A stretch of 64,000 bases of DNA from Aliivibrio fischeri (GTDB taxonomy: Bacteria > Pseudomonadota > Gammaproteobacteria > Enterobacterales > Vibrionaceae), in NCBI RefSeq assembly GCF_009727955.1, contig NZ_WOBR01000004.1, forward strand, positions 1,179,724-1,243,723, in the 5' to 3' direction. The notes under the pieces were generated by a model. The model ran no database searches and was not told where the DNA came from. It saw only the letters and a list, made by a program, of their open reading frames with translations. The first letter of the stretch is position 1, and every line of letters starts with the position of its first letter. A program made the position numbers and the translations under genes. Of this stretch, positions 18,025 to 26,593 are shown piece by piece.

Positions 18025-18581
18025 ACTTCTTTTTTTCTTATCCATTGGCGCACTAACCATTCGCTTATGAATAATGTTCCAATAAGCAAGTAGCTAATAA
18101 ATCCGTTGTATAGCATCCACATCTTCATATCCATGAAACAGGTAGAAAAAGAGATAGAGCCATTAATAATAAAAAATACACACCAAATTTTAGTTACGGT
18201 TCTGGTGTACTTAACGCCACTTTCAGGTAAATCGGGTTCTTGTAGACGAGCAAAACGTTCAATCATGCTTTGGGATTGAAATAAACTCCAAAAAAACATA
18301 ACGAACATAACGACATTGACTATTACAGGATAGAAAGTAAACCAACCTTCAGCTTTAAAGATCCAACCAAGAGAAGCAAGAATTATCCCTGCTCCACCAC
18401 TAATAATAGCGATGTATTTGAGTTCTTTTATCGGTACTTGTTTACCACCGACCATCCGCACTAAAAACAATACCGCTAGTACGCCTGCTACCGTTTTTAT
18501 TCCACCAAAATGGAGACCGTAATAGACCGCTAGCGGATATGCTAAAAGCGCAATGGCTGACAGCGCTGTCAGCCAACGCAT
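18021..18581 (-). CDS. COG4648-type membrane protein of the APE cluster (ApeG position)
   Basis: 186 residues with about five or six predicted transmembrane helices and a basic C-terminus (I-R-K-K-E-V). It matches the predicted COG4648 membrane protein that accompanies APE clusters. No catalytic motif is seen. The start codon shares a base with the stop of the upstream ACP gene (TAATG). A perfect 22-bp palindrome lies within its first nine codons. The function is unknown, perhaps membrane docking of the ACP/ligase complex. Confidence 0.75.
   Translation of the reverse strand: MRWLTALSAIALLAYPLAVYYGLHFGGIKTVAGVLAVLFLVRMVGGKQVPIKELKYIAIISGGAGIILASLGWIFKAEGWFTFYPVIVNVVMFVMFFWSLFQSQSMIERFARLQEPDLPESGVKYTRTVTKIWCVFFIINGSISFSTCFMDMKMWMLYNGFISYLLIGTLFISEWLVRQWIRKKEV
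18554..18575. repeat. Perfect 22-bp GC-rich palindrome at the start of the COG4648 gene
   Basis: The core GGCTGACAGC is followed directly by its reverse complement, and one further T-A pair flanks it. It covers codons 3-9 of the membrane-protein gene, 4 bases after its ATG, just downstream of the ACP stop codon. In mRNA it could form a strong hairpin near the start codon. Confidence 0.9.
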
Positions 18582-18838
18582 TATTCGCCTTTTAACAGTG
18601 CAGCAACTGAATTTACTACATCATCAACCGTACGAACTTCTTTGAACTCTTCAGGTTTGATTTTTTTACCTGTCACTTTCTGCAAATGAACAACAAGATC
18701 GACAGCATCAATGCTATCTAAATCAAGGTCAGTATATAGCTGAGCTTCTGGAGTAATATCTGCCTCATCAATTTCAAACAGTTCAACTAACGCAGAAGTT
18801 ACTTGCTCTAATACTTGCTCTTTATTTACGTCTGTCAT
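18581..18838 (-). CDS. apeF: Acyl carrier protein (second of the APE pair, ApeF position)
   Basis: 85 residues, acidic, with the phosphopantetheine attachment motif D-L-D-S-I-D (Ser42). Length and motif match type II ACPs. Two distinct ACPs are usual in APE clusters, one thought to take the aromatic starter and growing chain. The order suggests this is ApeF, but which ACP serves which step is not visible. It lies 11 bp from the first ACP gene and shares a base with the next gene. Confidence 0.88.
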   Translation of the reverse strand: MTDVNKEQVLEQVTSALVELFEIDEADITPEAQLYTDLDLDSIDAVDLVVHLQKVTGKKIKPEEFKEVRTVDDVVNSVAALLKGE

Positions 18839-18849
18839 TATTTACTCTC

Positions 18850-19107
18850 TTACGCTTTGTTTGCATTAATGTAAGCGGCTAGGTTTGCTACTGACGCAAA
18901 ATGTTCGCGAGTTTGAGTATCGTCAGCATCTAACACTAAGTTGTACTTTTTCTTAATTGCTAAACCTAGCTCTAGAGCATCGATAGAATCTAAGCCCAAG
19001 CCGTCACCAAATAGCGGTGCATCCGTTTCAATATCATCAACAGAGATATCTTCTAGGTTAAGAGCGTCAATAATTAATTGTTTAATTTCGTTGTGTAATA
19101 CTTCCAT
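18850..19107 (-). CDS. apeE: Acyl carrier protein (first of the APE pair, ApeE position)
   Basis: 85 residues from the ATG at 19107, with the carrier motif G-L-D-S-I-D (Ser41). A longer frame from 19146 would overlap the acyltransferase gene by 32 bp. AGTAGGTC just before the ATG at 19107 and the normal ACP length favour the shorter form. It is highly acidic and helical. It probably carries the intermediates of polyene elongation together with the second ACP. Confidence 0.88.
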   Translation of the reverse strand: MEVLHNEIKQLIIDALNLEDISVDDIETDAPLFGDGLGLDSIDALELGLAIKKKYNLVLDADDTQTREHFASVANLAAYINANKA

Positions 19108-19114
19108 CAATGAC

Positions 19115-19912
19115 CTACTTATTTTCTTTTGATGTGTTGACTTCATTTTGTGGATACAAAGCTGTATCTAAAAATCGATTTACATTTCGAGCCGCTGAAG
19201 ATGAAGCGTCAGCGTCTTCGATAAATGGAGTGATGGCGACTCTCTCTTTCACTTGTAAATGGAAAAAAGGACGAACATCAGGAACTTGATACCACTTTGC
19301 TTCTTTAGTTAAAAAACTGGGTGTTACTGTGATATGAATAATACGAATATCACTTTGACTACGAACCGCAATTTGCGCTGCGCCTCGTTGAAGTTTTGAT
19401 TTTTTACCCGGCGTTGTTCGTGTTCCTTCTGGAAAAACCAACAATACATTACCTGAGTTTAATTTTTCAGAGCATTCTTCTAAAAACGCTTCTGGTTCTT
19501 GGTTTGGAATATACCCCGCAGCTCTGACAATCCCTTGTGTAAACGGATTATGCCATAAGGCTGCTTTTACGATGCAATCACATTGCTTCAATTGTGAAGC
19601 AATTAAAACATAATCTATTAAGCTTGGATGATTAGCGACAATTAAGCAATTTCTGTCACTTTGAAGAAGCTCTGCACCATCAAATTGGTATTTAATCGCA
19701 CGACTATAGTGCATTGTTTTACAAAAGATAAAAAAACTACGTTGGATAATTGATTGCACTCGAACTTCGCGTTGTTTTTTATCTTTTGCTGTAAACGTAA
19801 GCAATGGAAAAACAATAAATGTCAAACAAAGTGCACCGACCCCAAATAAAGAGAAACAGAAACCGGTGGCTAGAATTCGCCAGTATTTATCAGTGCGTTG
19901 AAGTAAAGTCAT
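19115..19912 (-). CDS. 1-acyl-glycerol-3-phosphate acyltransferase-like protein (ApeD position)
   Basis: 265 residues of the PlsC family with an N-terminal transmembrane helix (about residues 12-40). Catalytic motif I is N-H-P-S-L-I-D (HxxxxD) and motif III is F-P-E-G-T-R-T-T-P-G. It transfers an acyl group from ACP or CoA to a lipid alcohol. In the APE operon it probably attaches a chain during assembly of the lipid anchor, together with the LpxL-like domain encoded at 14575. It lies four bases downstream of the first operon gene. Confidence 0.85.
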   Translation of the reverse strand: MTLLQRTDKYWRILATGFCFSLFGVGALCLTFIVFPLLTFTAKDKKQREVRVQSIIQRSFFIFCKTMHYSRAIKYQFDGAELLQSDRNCLIVANHPSLIDYVLIASQLKQCDCIVKAALWHNPFTQGIVRAAGYIPNQEPEAFLEECSEKLNSGNVLLVFPEGTRTTPGKKSKLQRGAAQIAVRSQSDIRIIHITVTPSFLTKEAKWYQVPDVRPFFHLQVKERVAITPFIEDADASSSAARNVNRFLDTALYPQNEVNTSKENK

Positions 19913-19916
19913 AAGA

Positions 19917-20645
19917 CTATTTTCGATTCCATATCCATTGTTTTGAAAAACTCTCGGTTATCCATTGAGAGTGTGATCCTACTAAGTTAGCTATACATTG
20001 CAACCCATGAGGCAATCCAGAAGGTTTAATTGTAGGTTTATTGTTCCATTGAAGAGAAAAAACATCCCCTGCGCTCATTATTAAGCCAAATGCATAGCCT
20101 TGATAGTTTTGTTTTTCAAACTCGTAGTAATGAGAAGGTAAAGGTTCGTCAAAATCAATAATGAGTACTTTGTCATTTGGTTTTTCAACTAAGTACGCAG
20201 CGGCTTCAACAACCGCAGAATGGAAGGTGTTTTCTCCAGCGGCGATAGAAGTAACAGGAATGGCTTTCTTGGCAGTAATGGTAAATAGACCTGCGGCAGT
20301 ATTATGAACAGATTGAGAAAAAGCCATTGGAGAAGCATCATCTCCATTCAAAATATCTTCTAAAAGAGCCACTGTTCGAGTTAATTCACCATGTCGACTA
20401 GAAAAAACTAAATAATCAATATCATTTTCTTCCGCTAATGTTAGTGCGGTTTGCACAGCTAATTTACTTAACGAGCTCATTCTTCTTCGAGCCATTGCCG
20501 GTATTTTATCGACAGGCGCTTTTTCATTTTCAGGCCAAGTGAAATTATTTTCACTCCATTCTAACCACGCATTTTTGCTATCCAAACCTGCAGAAATTGC
20601 GTGCCAATCGATAATATTAAAATTTGCGTATGTCATGATATCCAT
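19917..20645 (-). CDS. apeC: Ketosynthase-like protein without active-site Cys (ApeC-type chain-length factor partner)
   Basis: 242 residues, first gene of the APE operon. It resembles the N-terminal half of a beta-ketoacyl synthase: residues 108-150 (F-S-Q-S-V-H-N-T-A-A-G-L, then T-S-I-A-A-G-E-N-T) align with the nucleophile elbow. The Cys is replaced by Ala/Gly (residues 135-137), and there is no C-terminal half with the His motifs. In Xenorhabdus the corresponding ApeC is a catalytically silent partner of ApeO. ATGs at 20645 and 20636 are both possible. The longer is given. Confidence 0.8.
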   Translation of the reverse strand: MDIMTYANFNIIDWHAISAGLDSKNAWLEWSENNFTWPENEKAPVDKIPAMARRRMSSLSKLAVQTALTLAEENDIDYLVFSSRHGELTRTVALLEDILNGDDASPMAFSQSVHNTAAGLFTITAKKAIPVTSIAAGENTFHSAVVEAAAYLVEKPNDKVLIIDFDEPLPSHYYEFEKQNYQGYAFGLIMSAGDVFSLQWNNKPTIKPSGLPHGLQCIANLVGSHSQWITESFSKQWIWNRK

Positions 20646-20774
20646 CTAGTCGTAAAAATATTACAATTTGTTAGCCTACTCGTATAGGATATATGAATTC
20701 AGTGACTTGGCGCAAATACAATAATGCGAGTCATACGGTAAATAAATATATATAGCGAAATTTAAGGGACTACC

Positions 20775-21350
20775 ATGTCATTTTTAAAACCATTATTAGC
20801 GACTTCCGGTTTAATAATTTTATCGGGTTGCGCTAGTGTCATGACTCTTACTGATAAAAATACTGGTGAAGATTTATTCCTTACCAATAAACCCGTTTAT
20901 ACTCTTGTTAACCTTCACCCTGATGATGCGCGCTCAAAACTTTATTCTGTTAATTTTCAACAGGATGGATTAATTCCTCTTTGTACCCAAGTCGATATTG
21001 TCAACGTTAGCTCTAAACGCCTTACATTTAAAATTGATAGTAGTGGTAGAGAATATATTTTAGATAAACACAAATCATCTCCTGATTTTGCAAAATACTT
21101 AAGTAACTATTTTGGTACTGAGTGTAATACTGCAAAAGTAAAAAAATTGAGTGCACTTGACCAACAAGGAATAAAAGAAGGTGTGGTTAAGAAAGGCATG
21201 ACAAAAGAAGGCGTGAAATATGCGATCGGCTTCCCACCAGAACACAAAACGCCTAATTTAAATAGCGAACAATGGTTATATTGGAAAAATAGATTTAATA
21301 CTTTTAAAGTCGAATTTAACGGTAATACCGTATCAAATATAATCGATTAA
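20775..21350 (+). CDS. BamE/SmpA-like lipoprotein divergent from the APE operon
   Basis: 191 residues. The signal peptide ends with lipobox I-L-S-G-C, so it is a lipoprotein. The first two thirds are not recognised. The C-terminal part (KKGMTKEGVKYAIGFPPEHK and following W-L-Y-W-K-N-R-F) resembles the BamE/SmpA-OmlA fold (G-M-T-x-x-x-V, then P, then W-x-Y). AAGGGA precedes the ATG. It starts 129 bp from the APE operon in the opposite direction and may share its regulatory region. Whether it belongs to APE biosynthesis is uncertain. Confidence 0.65.
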   Translation: MSFLKPLLATSGLIILSGCASVMTLTDKNTGEDLFLTNKPVYTLVNLHPDDARSKLYSVNFQQDGLIPLCTQVDIVNVSSKRLTFKIDSSGREYILDKHKSSPDFAKYLSNYFGTECNTAKVKKLSALDQQGIKEGVVKKGMTKEGVKYAIGFPPEHKTPNLNSEQWLYWKNRFNTFKVEFNGNTVSNIID

Positions 21351-21366
21351 TATCATTCTCTCTTAT

Positions 21367-21418
21367 ATATCAGTGGTTTCTTGCTTTTGAACAAAGTTTC
21401 ACTCAATACCACTGATAT
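21367..21418. repeat. 11-bp inverted repeat between the lipoprotein and methyltransferase genes
   Basis: ATATCAGTGGT at 21367-21377 is repeated in perfect inverse at 21408-21418, with a 30-base loop. There is no T-run after it, so it is not a standard terminator. It lies about 35 bp before the GTG start of the methyltransferase gene and could be an operator or mRNA structure. Confidence 0.75.
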
Positions 21419-21453
21419 GATCATTTTATCATCTTCAACTATGGTTAATCTCT

Positions 21454-22521
21454 GTGACTCAATATAAAAATGACCCATTTAATGCATTAGAAGCAAAAAC
21501 AGAAGCCCAAAAACTTTCTTTTGCTCCTATTGTTTTCCATACAGCTCGAACACTTAGAGATCTTGGTATTCTAGCGGCTTTAGACAAAGCTCAAGATCAA
21601 GGTTTAGATGCTGAACAATTAGCACAAGAAACGGGTGTTTCTGAGTATGGTGTAAAAGTTTTACTTGATATGGCATTAAGTGCGCACATTGTTACTTGGA
21701 ATAAACCAAACTATGTTCTTGCGAATCTTGGTCACTTCTTATTACATGATGGAATGACGAACGCTAACTTAGATTTTACGGCTGATGTTTGTTATGCCGC
21801 TATGATGCACCTTACTGAGGCAATTCAAGAAGGCACACCAGCAGGCTTAAAAGAGTTAGGCGACTGGCCTACGATTTATGAAGGTTTATCTCGATTACCA
21901 GAAAAAGCTAAAGAGAGCTGGTTTAAGTTTGATCATTTCTATTCTGACCGTTCATTCCCTATATTATTAGAAAAAGTATTAAGCCAAAAACCAAAACGTC
22001 TGTTTGATATCGGCGGTAATACAGGTAAATGGGCACTGCAATGCTGTAATTACGATAACGATGTTGAAGTGACAATCATTGACCTTCCACAACAAATTGA
22101 AATGGCGTTAAAAAATGCCAAAGAACAAGGTTTTGCTGACCGTATTAATGGTCACCCAACGAACATGCTTGATAAGACTCTACCATTACCTCAAGGTGCA
22201 GACGTATGGTGGATGAGCCAATTCTTAGATTGTTTCTCACCAATGGAAATCTTAAGCATTTTAAAACGCGTTCGTGCCGCTATGTCTACTGATGCGAAAG
22301 TGTATATTTTAGAGCTATTTTGGGATGCGCAAAAATACGACGCCGCTTCATATAGCTTAAATGCGACATCGCTTTATTTTACTTGTTTGGCAAATGGTAA
22401 TAGCCGTTTCTACCGTTGCAGTGATTTCTTAGAGATTATTGAAGAGGCTGGTTTTGCTGTTGCGGAGCAAACCGACAATATTGGTTTAGGACATACTCTA
22501 CTTGAGCTGCGCGCTAAGTAA
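21454..22521 (+). CDS. SAM-dependent methyltransferase (O-methyltransferase family 2-like)
   Basis: 355 residues from a GTG start. An N-terminal winged-helix dimerisation region (residues about 15-85, with L-D-A-E-Q-L-A-Q-E-T-G-V-S) is followed by a Rossmann methyltransferase domain with SAM motif L-F-D-I-G-G-N-T-G-K at about 187-196, and then V-T-I-I-D-L-P. This is the layout of small-molecule methyltransferases that act on phenols and polyketides. Its place beside the APE operon suggests that it methylates the aryl head group. The position and atom methylated are not readable. Confidence 0.8.
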   Translation: MTQYKNDPFNALEAKTEAQKLSFAPIVFHTARTLRDLGILAALDKAQDQGLDAEQLAQETGVSEYGVKVLLDMALSAHIVTWNKPNYVLANLGHFLLHDGMTNANLDFTADVCYAAMMHLTEAIQEGTPAGLKELGDWPTIYEGLSRLPEKAKESWFKFDHFYSDRSFPILLEKVLSQKPKRLFDIGGNTGKWALQCCNYDNDVEVTIIDLPQQIEMALKNAKEQGFADRINGHPTNMLDKTLPLPQGADVWWMSQFLDCFSPMEILSILKRVRAAMSTDAKVYILELFWDAQKYDAASYSLNATSLYFTCLANGNSRFYRCSDFLEIIEEAGFAVAEQTDNIGLGHTLLELRAK

Positions 22522-22566
22522 CTGTGTTTTTAAACAAATATTATCTATAAATATAATAAATATTCT

Positions 22567-22604
22567 CACCACTTTAGGTTTCATACGTAAAGTGGTGCTT
22601 TTGT
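22567..22604 (+). terminator. Hairpin between methyltransferase and flavoprotein genes
   Basis: CACCACTTTA pairs with TAAAGTGGTG over an 11-base loop, then CTTTTGTC. It is terminator-like with a weak U-tract, and may reduce transcription into the next gene. Confidence 0.55.
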
Positions 22605-22620
22605 CTTAAAAGGAGCGCTT

Positions 22621-23859
22621 GTGCAATCACCACAAACAACTCAAGTGGCTATTATTGGTGCTGGGCCATCAGGCTCTATTGCTGCTGCACTATTAAACAA
22701 ACACAATATTGACTGCATTATTCTTGAGAAATCGACTTTTCCTCGCTTTTCTATCGGTGAAAGCCTTTTACCTGCGTGCATGGAATCCATTAAAAATGCA
22801 GGCATGCTAAAAGCGGTTGAGGATGCTTGTTTTCAATTCAAAAATGGCGCCGCTTTTCATTGTAATGACACTTTTACTTCTTTTGATTTTACCGATAAAT
22901 TTACTGACGGCGCAGGAACCACATTCCAAGTACAACGTGGCAACTTTGATAAAGTTTTAGCAGATTGTGCAACAGAGCAAGGCGTTGAAATTCGCTATCA
23001 ACATGAGATAACCAACGTTGATGTAAATGCAGAAAAACCTCTGTTATCTGTACTGGATGAAAACGGAACAGCTTACCAAATTCAAACAGATTTCATTCTT
23101 GATGCGAGTGGCTTTGGTCGTGTTCTGCCAAAACTATTGGAACTCGAAGAACCTTCATGCCTGCCACCACGTCGTGCTATTTTCACACACATCAAAGACA
23201 ATATTACTGACGAAGGCTACGACAGAAATAAAATCTTAGTTTCTGTTCATCCAACAAATGCACAAGTGTGGTATTGGTTAATTCCATTCAGTAATGGAAC
23301 TTGCTCTTTTGGTGTAGTTGGAGTGCCTGAGTTCTTTGATGCGTATTCAGAAGATAAAGTAACGGCATTAAAGCAACTTGCTGAAGAAGAAAGCCACCTA
23401 AAGCACCTATTAAACCAAGCTGAATACCCAAACCCATGCGGTGAAATCATGGGATATTCAGCAAATGTCAGTAAGCTGTTCGATAGAAACTTTGCTTTAC
23501 TGGGCAATGCTGGTGAGTTTTTAGATCCTGTGTTCTCTTCTGGTGTGACGATTGCAATGAAATCAGCAGAGTTAGCTGCCGATTTATTAATTAAGCAATT
23601 TAATCAAGAAGACGTTAATTGGCAGCAAGATTACTCAGATAAGTTAATGAAAGGAGTGAATGCATTCCGTTGTTACGTGGAAGGATGGTATGAAGGGACA
23701 TTCCAAGATGTTATCTTCCATGAAAATCCAAATCCTAAAATTAAACAAATGATCTGCGCTATTTTAGCGGGCTATGCTTGGGATGAAACTAATCCATTTG
23801 TTGCCGAGCCGGAGCGTCGCTTAAAAGTAGTTGCTGAATTATGTAAACCACTAAGTTAA
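22621..23859 (+). CDS. FAD-dependent halogenase/monooxygenase-like protein
   Basis: 412 residues from a GTG start preceded by AGGAG. The N-terminal FAD motif is I-I-G-A-G-P-S-G-S (residues about 11-18), then F-P-R-F-S-I-G-E-S-L-L-P, characteristic of the tryptophan-halogenase/geranylgeranyl-reductase group. A W-Y-W-L-I-P segment at about residue 216 fits the W-x-W-x-I-P signature of flavin-dependent halogenases. G-N-A-G-E-F-L-D-P-V-F-S-S-G is the second FAD contact. In related xanthomonadin and flexirubin pigments such an enzyme halogenates or modifies the aryl ring. Hydroxylation is the alternative. Confidence 0.75.
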   Translation: MQSPQTTQVAIIGAGPSGSIAAALLNKHNIDCIILEKSTFPRFSIGESLLPACMESIKNAGMLKAVEDACFQFKNGAAFHCNDTFTSFDFTDKFTDGAGTTFQVQRGNFDKVLADCATEQGVEIRYQHEITNVDVNAEKPLLSVLDENGTAYQIQTDFILDASGFGRVLPKLLELEEPSCLPPRRAIFTHIKDNITDEGYDRNKILVSVHPTNAQVWYWLIPFSNGTCSFGVVGVPEFFDAYSEDKVTALKQLAEEESHLKHLLNQAEYPNPCGEIMGYSANVSKLFDRNFALLGNAGEFLDPVFSSGVTIAMKSAELAADLLIKQFNQEDVNWQQDYSDKLMKGVNAFRCYVEGWYEGTFQDVIFHENPNPKIKQMICAILAGYAWDETNPFVAEPERRLKVVAELCKPLS

Positions 23860-23882
23860 CTCATTCACTACCATCCCATAAT

Positions 23883-23921
23883 CAAAAAAGGCATCTAAAC
23901 TCCAGATTGGATGCCTTTTAT
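23883..23921. terminator. Bidirectional terminator between flavoprotein gene and yecM
   Basis: AAAAAGGCATC and GATGCCTTTT form a stem with A- and T-runs on either side. It sits between two convergent genes. Confidence 0.75.
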
Positions 23922-23941
23922 GTTTTTAAAGCCTGCTTATC

Positions 23942-24538
23942 TTATGCTTGTTCACTCTCAATAACTGCTTTTAAACTGTGAGGATGAAGCTTTATACACA
24001 CTCCTTGGTATTTGAATGCTACGGTGTAATTTGCAATACGCTCTGCATCACCTGATGGGCAGCTTTGTTTTACTTTAACGCCCAAAGACGCCAAGTTATC
24101 CCACTTATCTTTTAGAGATGGGAACGTTTTAAATACATATTCCAAAAACGCTTCTTGAGAATCCACATCACATGGGATAACCCATTCTACATGTTCCCAC
24201 CCTTGCTGCGGATAACTTTTATCACCAGGATATGGCAACTCTAAACATTCAATAGACCAATCATTGATAGTTAACGCTTGATTAAAACCTAAAGCAATAA
24301 TAGGACGGCCGTTAATTTCATTATTTGACCATTCCTCTGCTTGTTGTAGCCACGCTTGATGAGCCGCTTCTGCTACGTCTCGATCATTAATTCTTAGTGC
24401 AATGTGATCCGCTTGATATTGAGTTAAATCGATCTCTAATACATCGAGTAATGCTTGGATCTTCTTCATAAATGAAGGTAATGCATTAATCAGTTGTTGA
24501 GGCTCTAATTGTTGCTGTTTTAATAATAGTGATGACAT
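23942..24538 (-). CDS. yecM: YecM-family VOC-superfamily protein
   Basis: 198 residues. The segments DHIALRINDRDVAEAAH and HVEWVIPCDVDSQEAF, and the late F-K-Y-Q-G-V-C-I-K-L-H-P-H-S, match YecM, a glyoxalase/VOC-fold protein predicted to bind a metal. The substrate is unknown. In E. coli yecM also lies next to argS, and here the two are divergent with a 207-bp gap, which supports the assignment. The context gives no hint about the reaction. Confidence 0.82.
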   Translation of the reverse strand: MSSLLLKQQQLEPQQLINALPSFMKKIQALLDVLEIDLTQYQADHIALRINDRDVAEAAHQAWLQQAEEWSNNEINGRPIIALGFNQALTINDWSIECLELPYPGDKSYPQQGWEHVEWVIPCDVDSQEAFLEYVFKTFPSLKDKWDNLASLGVKVKQSCPSGDAERIANYTVAFKYQGVCIKLHPHSLKAVIESEQA

Positions 24539-24745
24539 GAAGGCAACCTAACGGTAAAAAAGAGAAACCGAATTGTATCAACCTCTTTACTTGATGTTTA
24601 GAACCTTTCGAGAAATAGCCTCTAAGTTGCAATAAAAAATAACAGAAACTATTAAATATCCCCTGTTTTATTGCTATTATTAGCGATTATTTTGCTTTCC
24701 ATGCAATAGCATTCCTGTTTAACAGCGATATGAAGGATAACCTCT

Positions 24746-26479
24746 TTGAATATTCAATCACTTATTAACGACAAAGTTTCTCAAGCGTTAGAAGCAGCCG
24801 GTGCGCCAGCAGGCAGCCCTGCCGCAGTACGTCAATCTGCAAAAGCACAATTTGGTGACTACCAAGCTAACGGCGTAATGGGCGTAGCTAAGCGACTAGG
24901 TACAAACCCACGAGAATTTGCTCAGAAAGTACTGGATGTTTTGGATCTTGATGGCATCGCTAGCAAAACTGAAATTGCAGGCCCTGGCTTTATCAATATT
25001 TTCTTATCAGAAGAATTCCTAGCAAAACAAGCAGAAGCAGCATTAGCTGACGAACGCTTAGGTGTTGCTAAAGAAGAACAACAAAACATCGTTGCAGACT
25101 ACTCTGCACCAAACGTTGCTAAAGAAATGCACGTTGGTCACTTACGTTCAACCATCATTGGTGATGCTGTTGTTCGTACTCTTGAGTTTTTAGGTCATAA
25201 CGTTACTCGTGCTAACCACATCGGTGACTGGGGTACTCAGTTCGGTATGCTTATCGCAAACCTTGAGCGTATCCAAAAAGAGAAAGGCGAAGTTTCTATG
25301 GAACTGTCTGATCTTGAAGGTTTCTACCGTGAATCTAAAAAACTGTATGACGAAGACGAAGAGTTTGCAGTAACAGCGCGTGGTTATGTTGTTAAACTTC
25401 AAGGCGGCAATGAGTTCTGCGCAGAAATGTGGAAGAAGCTTGTTGACGTTACTATGGTTCAAAACCAACGCAACTATGACCGTCTAAACGTATCACTTAC
25501 TCGTGATAACGTAATGGGCGAAAGCATGTACAACAGCATGCTTGCTCCAATTGTTGCTGACCTTCAAAAACAAGGTTTAGCGGTTGAAAGTGAAGGCGCG
25601 CAAGTTGTATTCCTAGACGAATACAAAAACAAAGACGGCGAGCCTATGGGTGTTATCGTTCAAAAACGTGACGGTGGCTTCCTGTACACTACAACGGATA
25701 TTGCTTGTGCTAAATACCGTTACGAAGAACTGAATGCAGACCGTGTTCTTTACTTTATCGACTCACGTCAACACCAGCACTTAATGCAAGCTTGGACTAT
25801 CGTTCGTAAAGCGGGTTATGTTCCTGAGAGCGTATCTCTAGAACACCATGCGTTTGGTATGATGCTAGGTAAAGATGGTCGTCCATTTAAAACTCGTGCA
25901 GGCGGTACCGTTCGTCTAGCTGATCTTCTTGATGAAGCCGAAGAACGTGCAACAAAACTGATCGAAGAGAAAAACAAAGATCTATCTGCTGAAGAAAAAG
26001 CAAAAATTGCTACAACAGTTGCAATGGCTGCAGTTAAGTACTCAGATCTTTCTAAGCACCGTACTACGGACTACATCTTCGATTGGGACAACATGCTTGC
26101 ATTCGAAGGTAACACTGCACCTTACATGCAATATGCATACACTCGTGTGGCTTCTATCTTCAGCAAAGCTGGCTTGTCTATGGACGAGTTAACGGGTGAA
26201 GTGAAGATCACTGATGAGAAAGAAAAAGCGCTAGTTGCTAAGTTAATGCAATTTGAAGAAGCGGTTCAAGCGGTAGCAAGTGAAGGTCAACCTCATCTAA
26301 TGTGTGCTTACCTATTTGAACTTGCAGGTCAATTCTCTAGCTTCTACGAAGCGTGCCCTATTCTTAACAACGAAGATGAAGCTGTTAAACAAAGCCGCCT
26401 GAAGCTAGCTGCATTAACAGCGAAAACAATTAAGCAAGGCTTAGAGCTATTAGGTATTGAAACGCTAGAGCGTATGTAA
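24746..26479 (+). CDS. argS: Arginyl-tRNA synthetase
   Basis: 577 residues, the usual length. The start is a TTG ([15 protein letters not shown] matches the family N-terminus) with AAGGA eight bases upstream. The N-terminal Add1 domain is followed by a class I catalytic core: H-V-G-H-L-R-S-T is the HIGH motif (about residue 132), and [18 protein letters not shown] lies where other class I enzymes have KMSKS, which ArgRS often lacks. The C-terminal anticodon-binding domain ends in the expected L-E-R-M. It attaches arginine to tRNA-Arg. Confidence 0.97.
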   Translation: MNIQSLINDKVSQALEAAGAPAGSPAAVRQSAKAQFGDYQANGVMGVAKRLGTNPREFAQKVLDVLDLDGIASKTEIAGPGFINIFLSEEFLAKQAEAALADERLGVAKEEQQNIVADYSAPNVAKEMHVGHLRSTIIGDAVVRTLEFLGHNVTRANHIGDWGTQFGMLIANLERIQKEKGEVSMELSDLEGFYRESKKLYDEDEEFAVTARGYVVKLQGGNEFCAEMWKKLVDVTMVQNQRNYDRLNVSLTRDNVMGESMYNSMLAPIVADLQKQGLAVESEGAQVVFLDEYKNKDGEPMGVIVQKRDGGFLYTTTDIACAKYRYEELNADRVLYFIDSRQHQHLMQAWTIVRKAGYVPESVSLEHHAFGMMLGKDGRPFKTRAGGTVRLADLLDEAEERATKLIEEKNKDLSAEEKAKIATTVAMAAVKYSDLSKHRTTDYIFDWDNMLAFEGNTAPYMQYAYTRVASIFSKAGLSMDELTGEVKITDEKEKALVAKLMQFEEAVQAVASEGQPHLMCAYLFELAGQFSSFYEACPILNNEDEAVKQSRLKLAALTAKTIKQGLELLGIETLERM

Positions 26480-26488
26480 TTCCTATTT

Positions 26489-26567
26489 CAACAATCTGAA
26501 TACTCACTTATTCAGATTGTTGATAGCTAAAGATCAAAAAAGGAGCTAATTTTAGCTCCTTTTTTTA
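26489..26567. terminator. Two stacked hairpins between argS and yfbV
   Basis: The first stem is 14 bp (26489-26502 with 26509-26522), perfect and without a T-run. The second (26541-26560) is AGGAGCTAA/TTAGCTCCT between A- and T-runs, so it can terminate both argS and yfbV. Confidence 0.8.
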
Positions 26568-26593
26568 TTATCTATACTTTGTGTAAGAAAATA

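Noticed and set aside
19108-19146. Extended ACP start (13 extra residues)
   Set aside because: Overlap of 32 bp with the acyltransferase gene and a better ribosome site before 19107.
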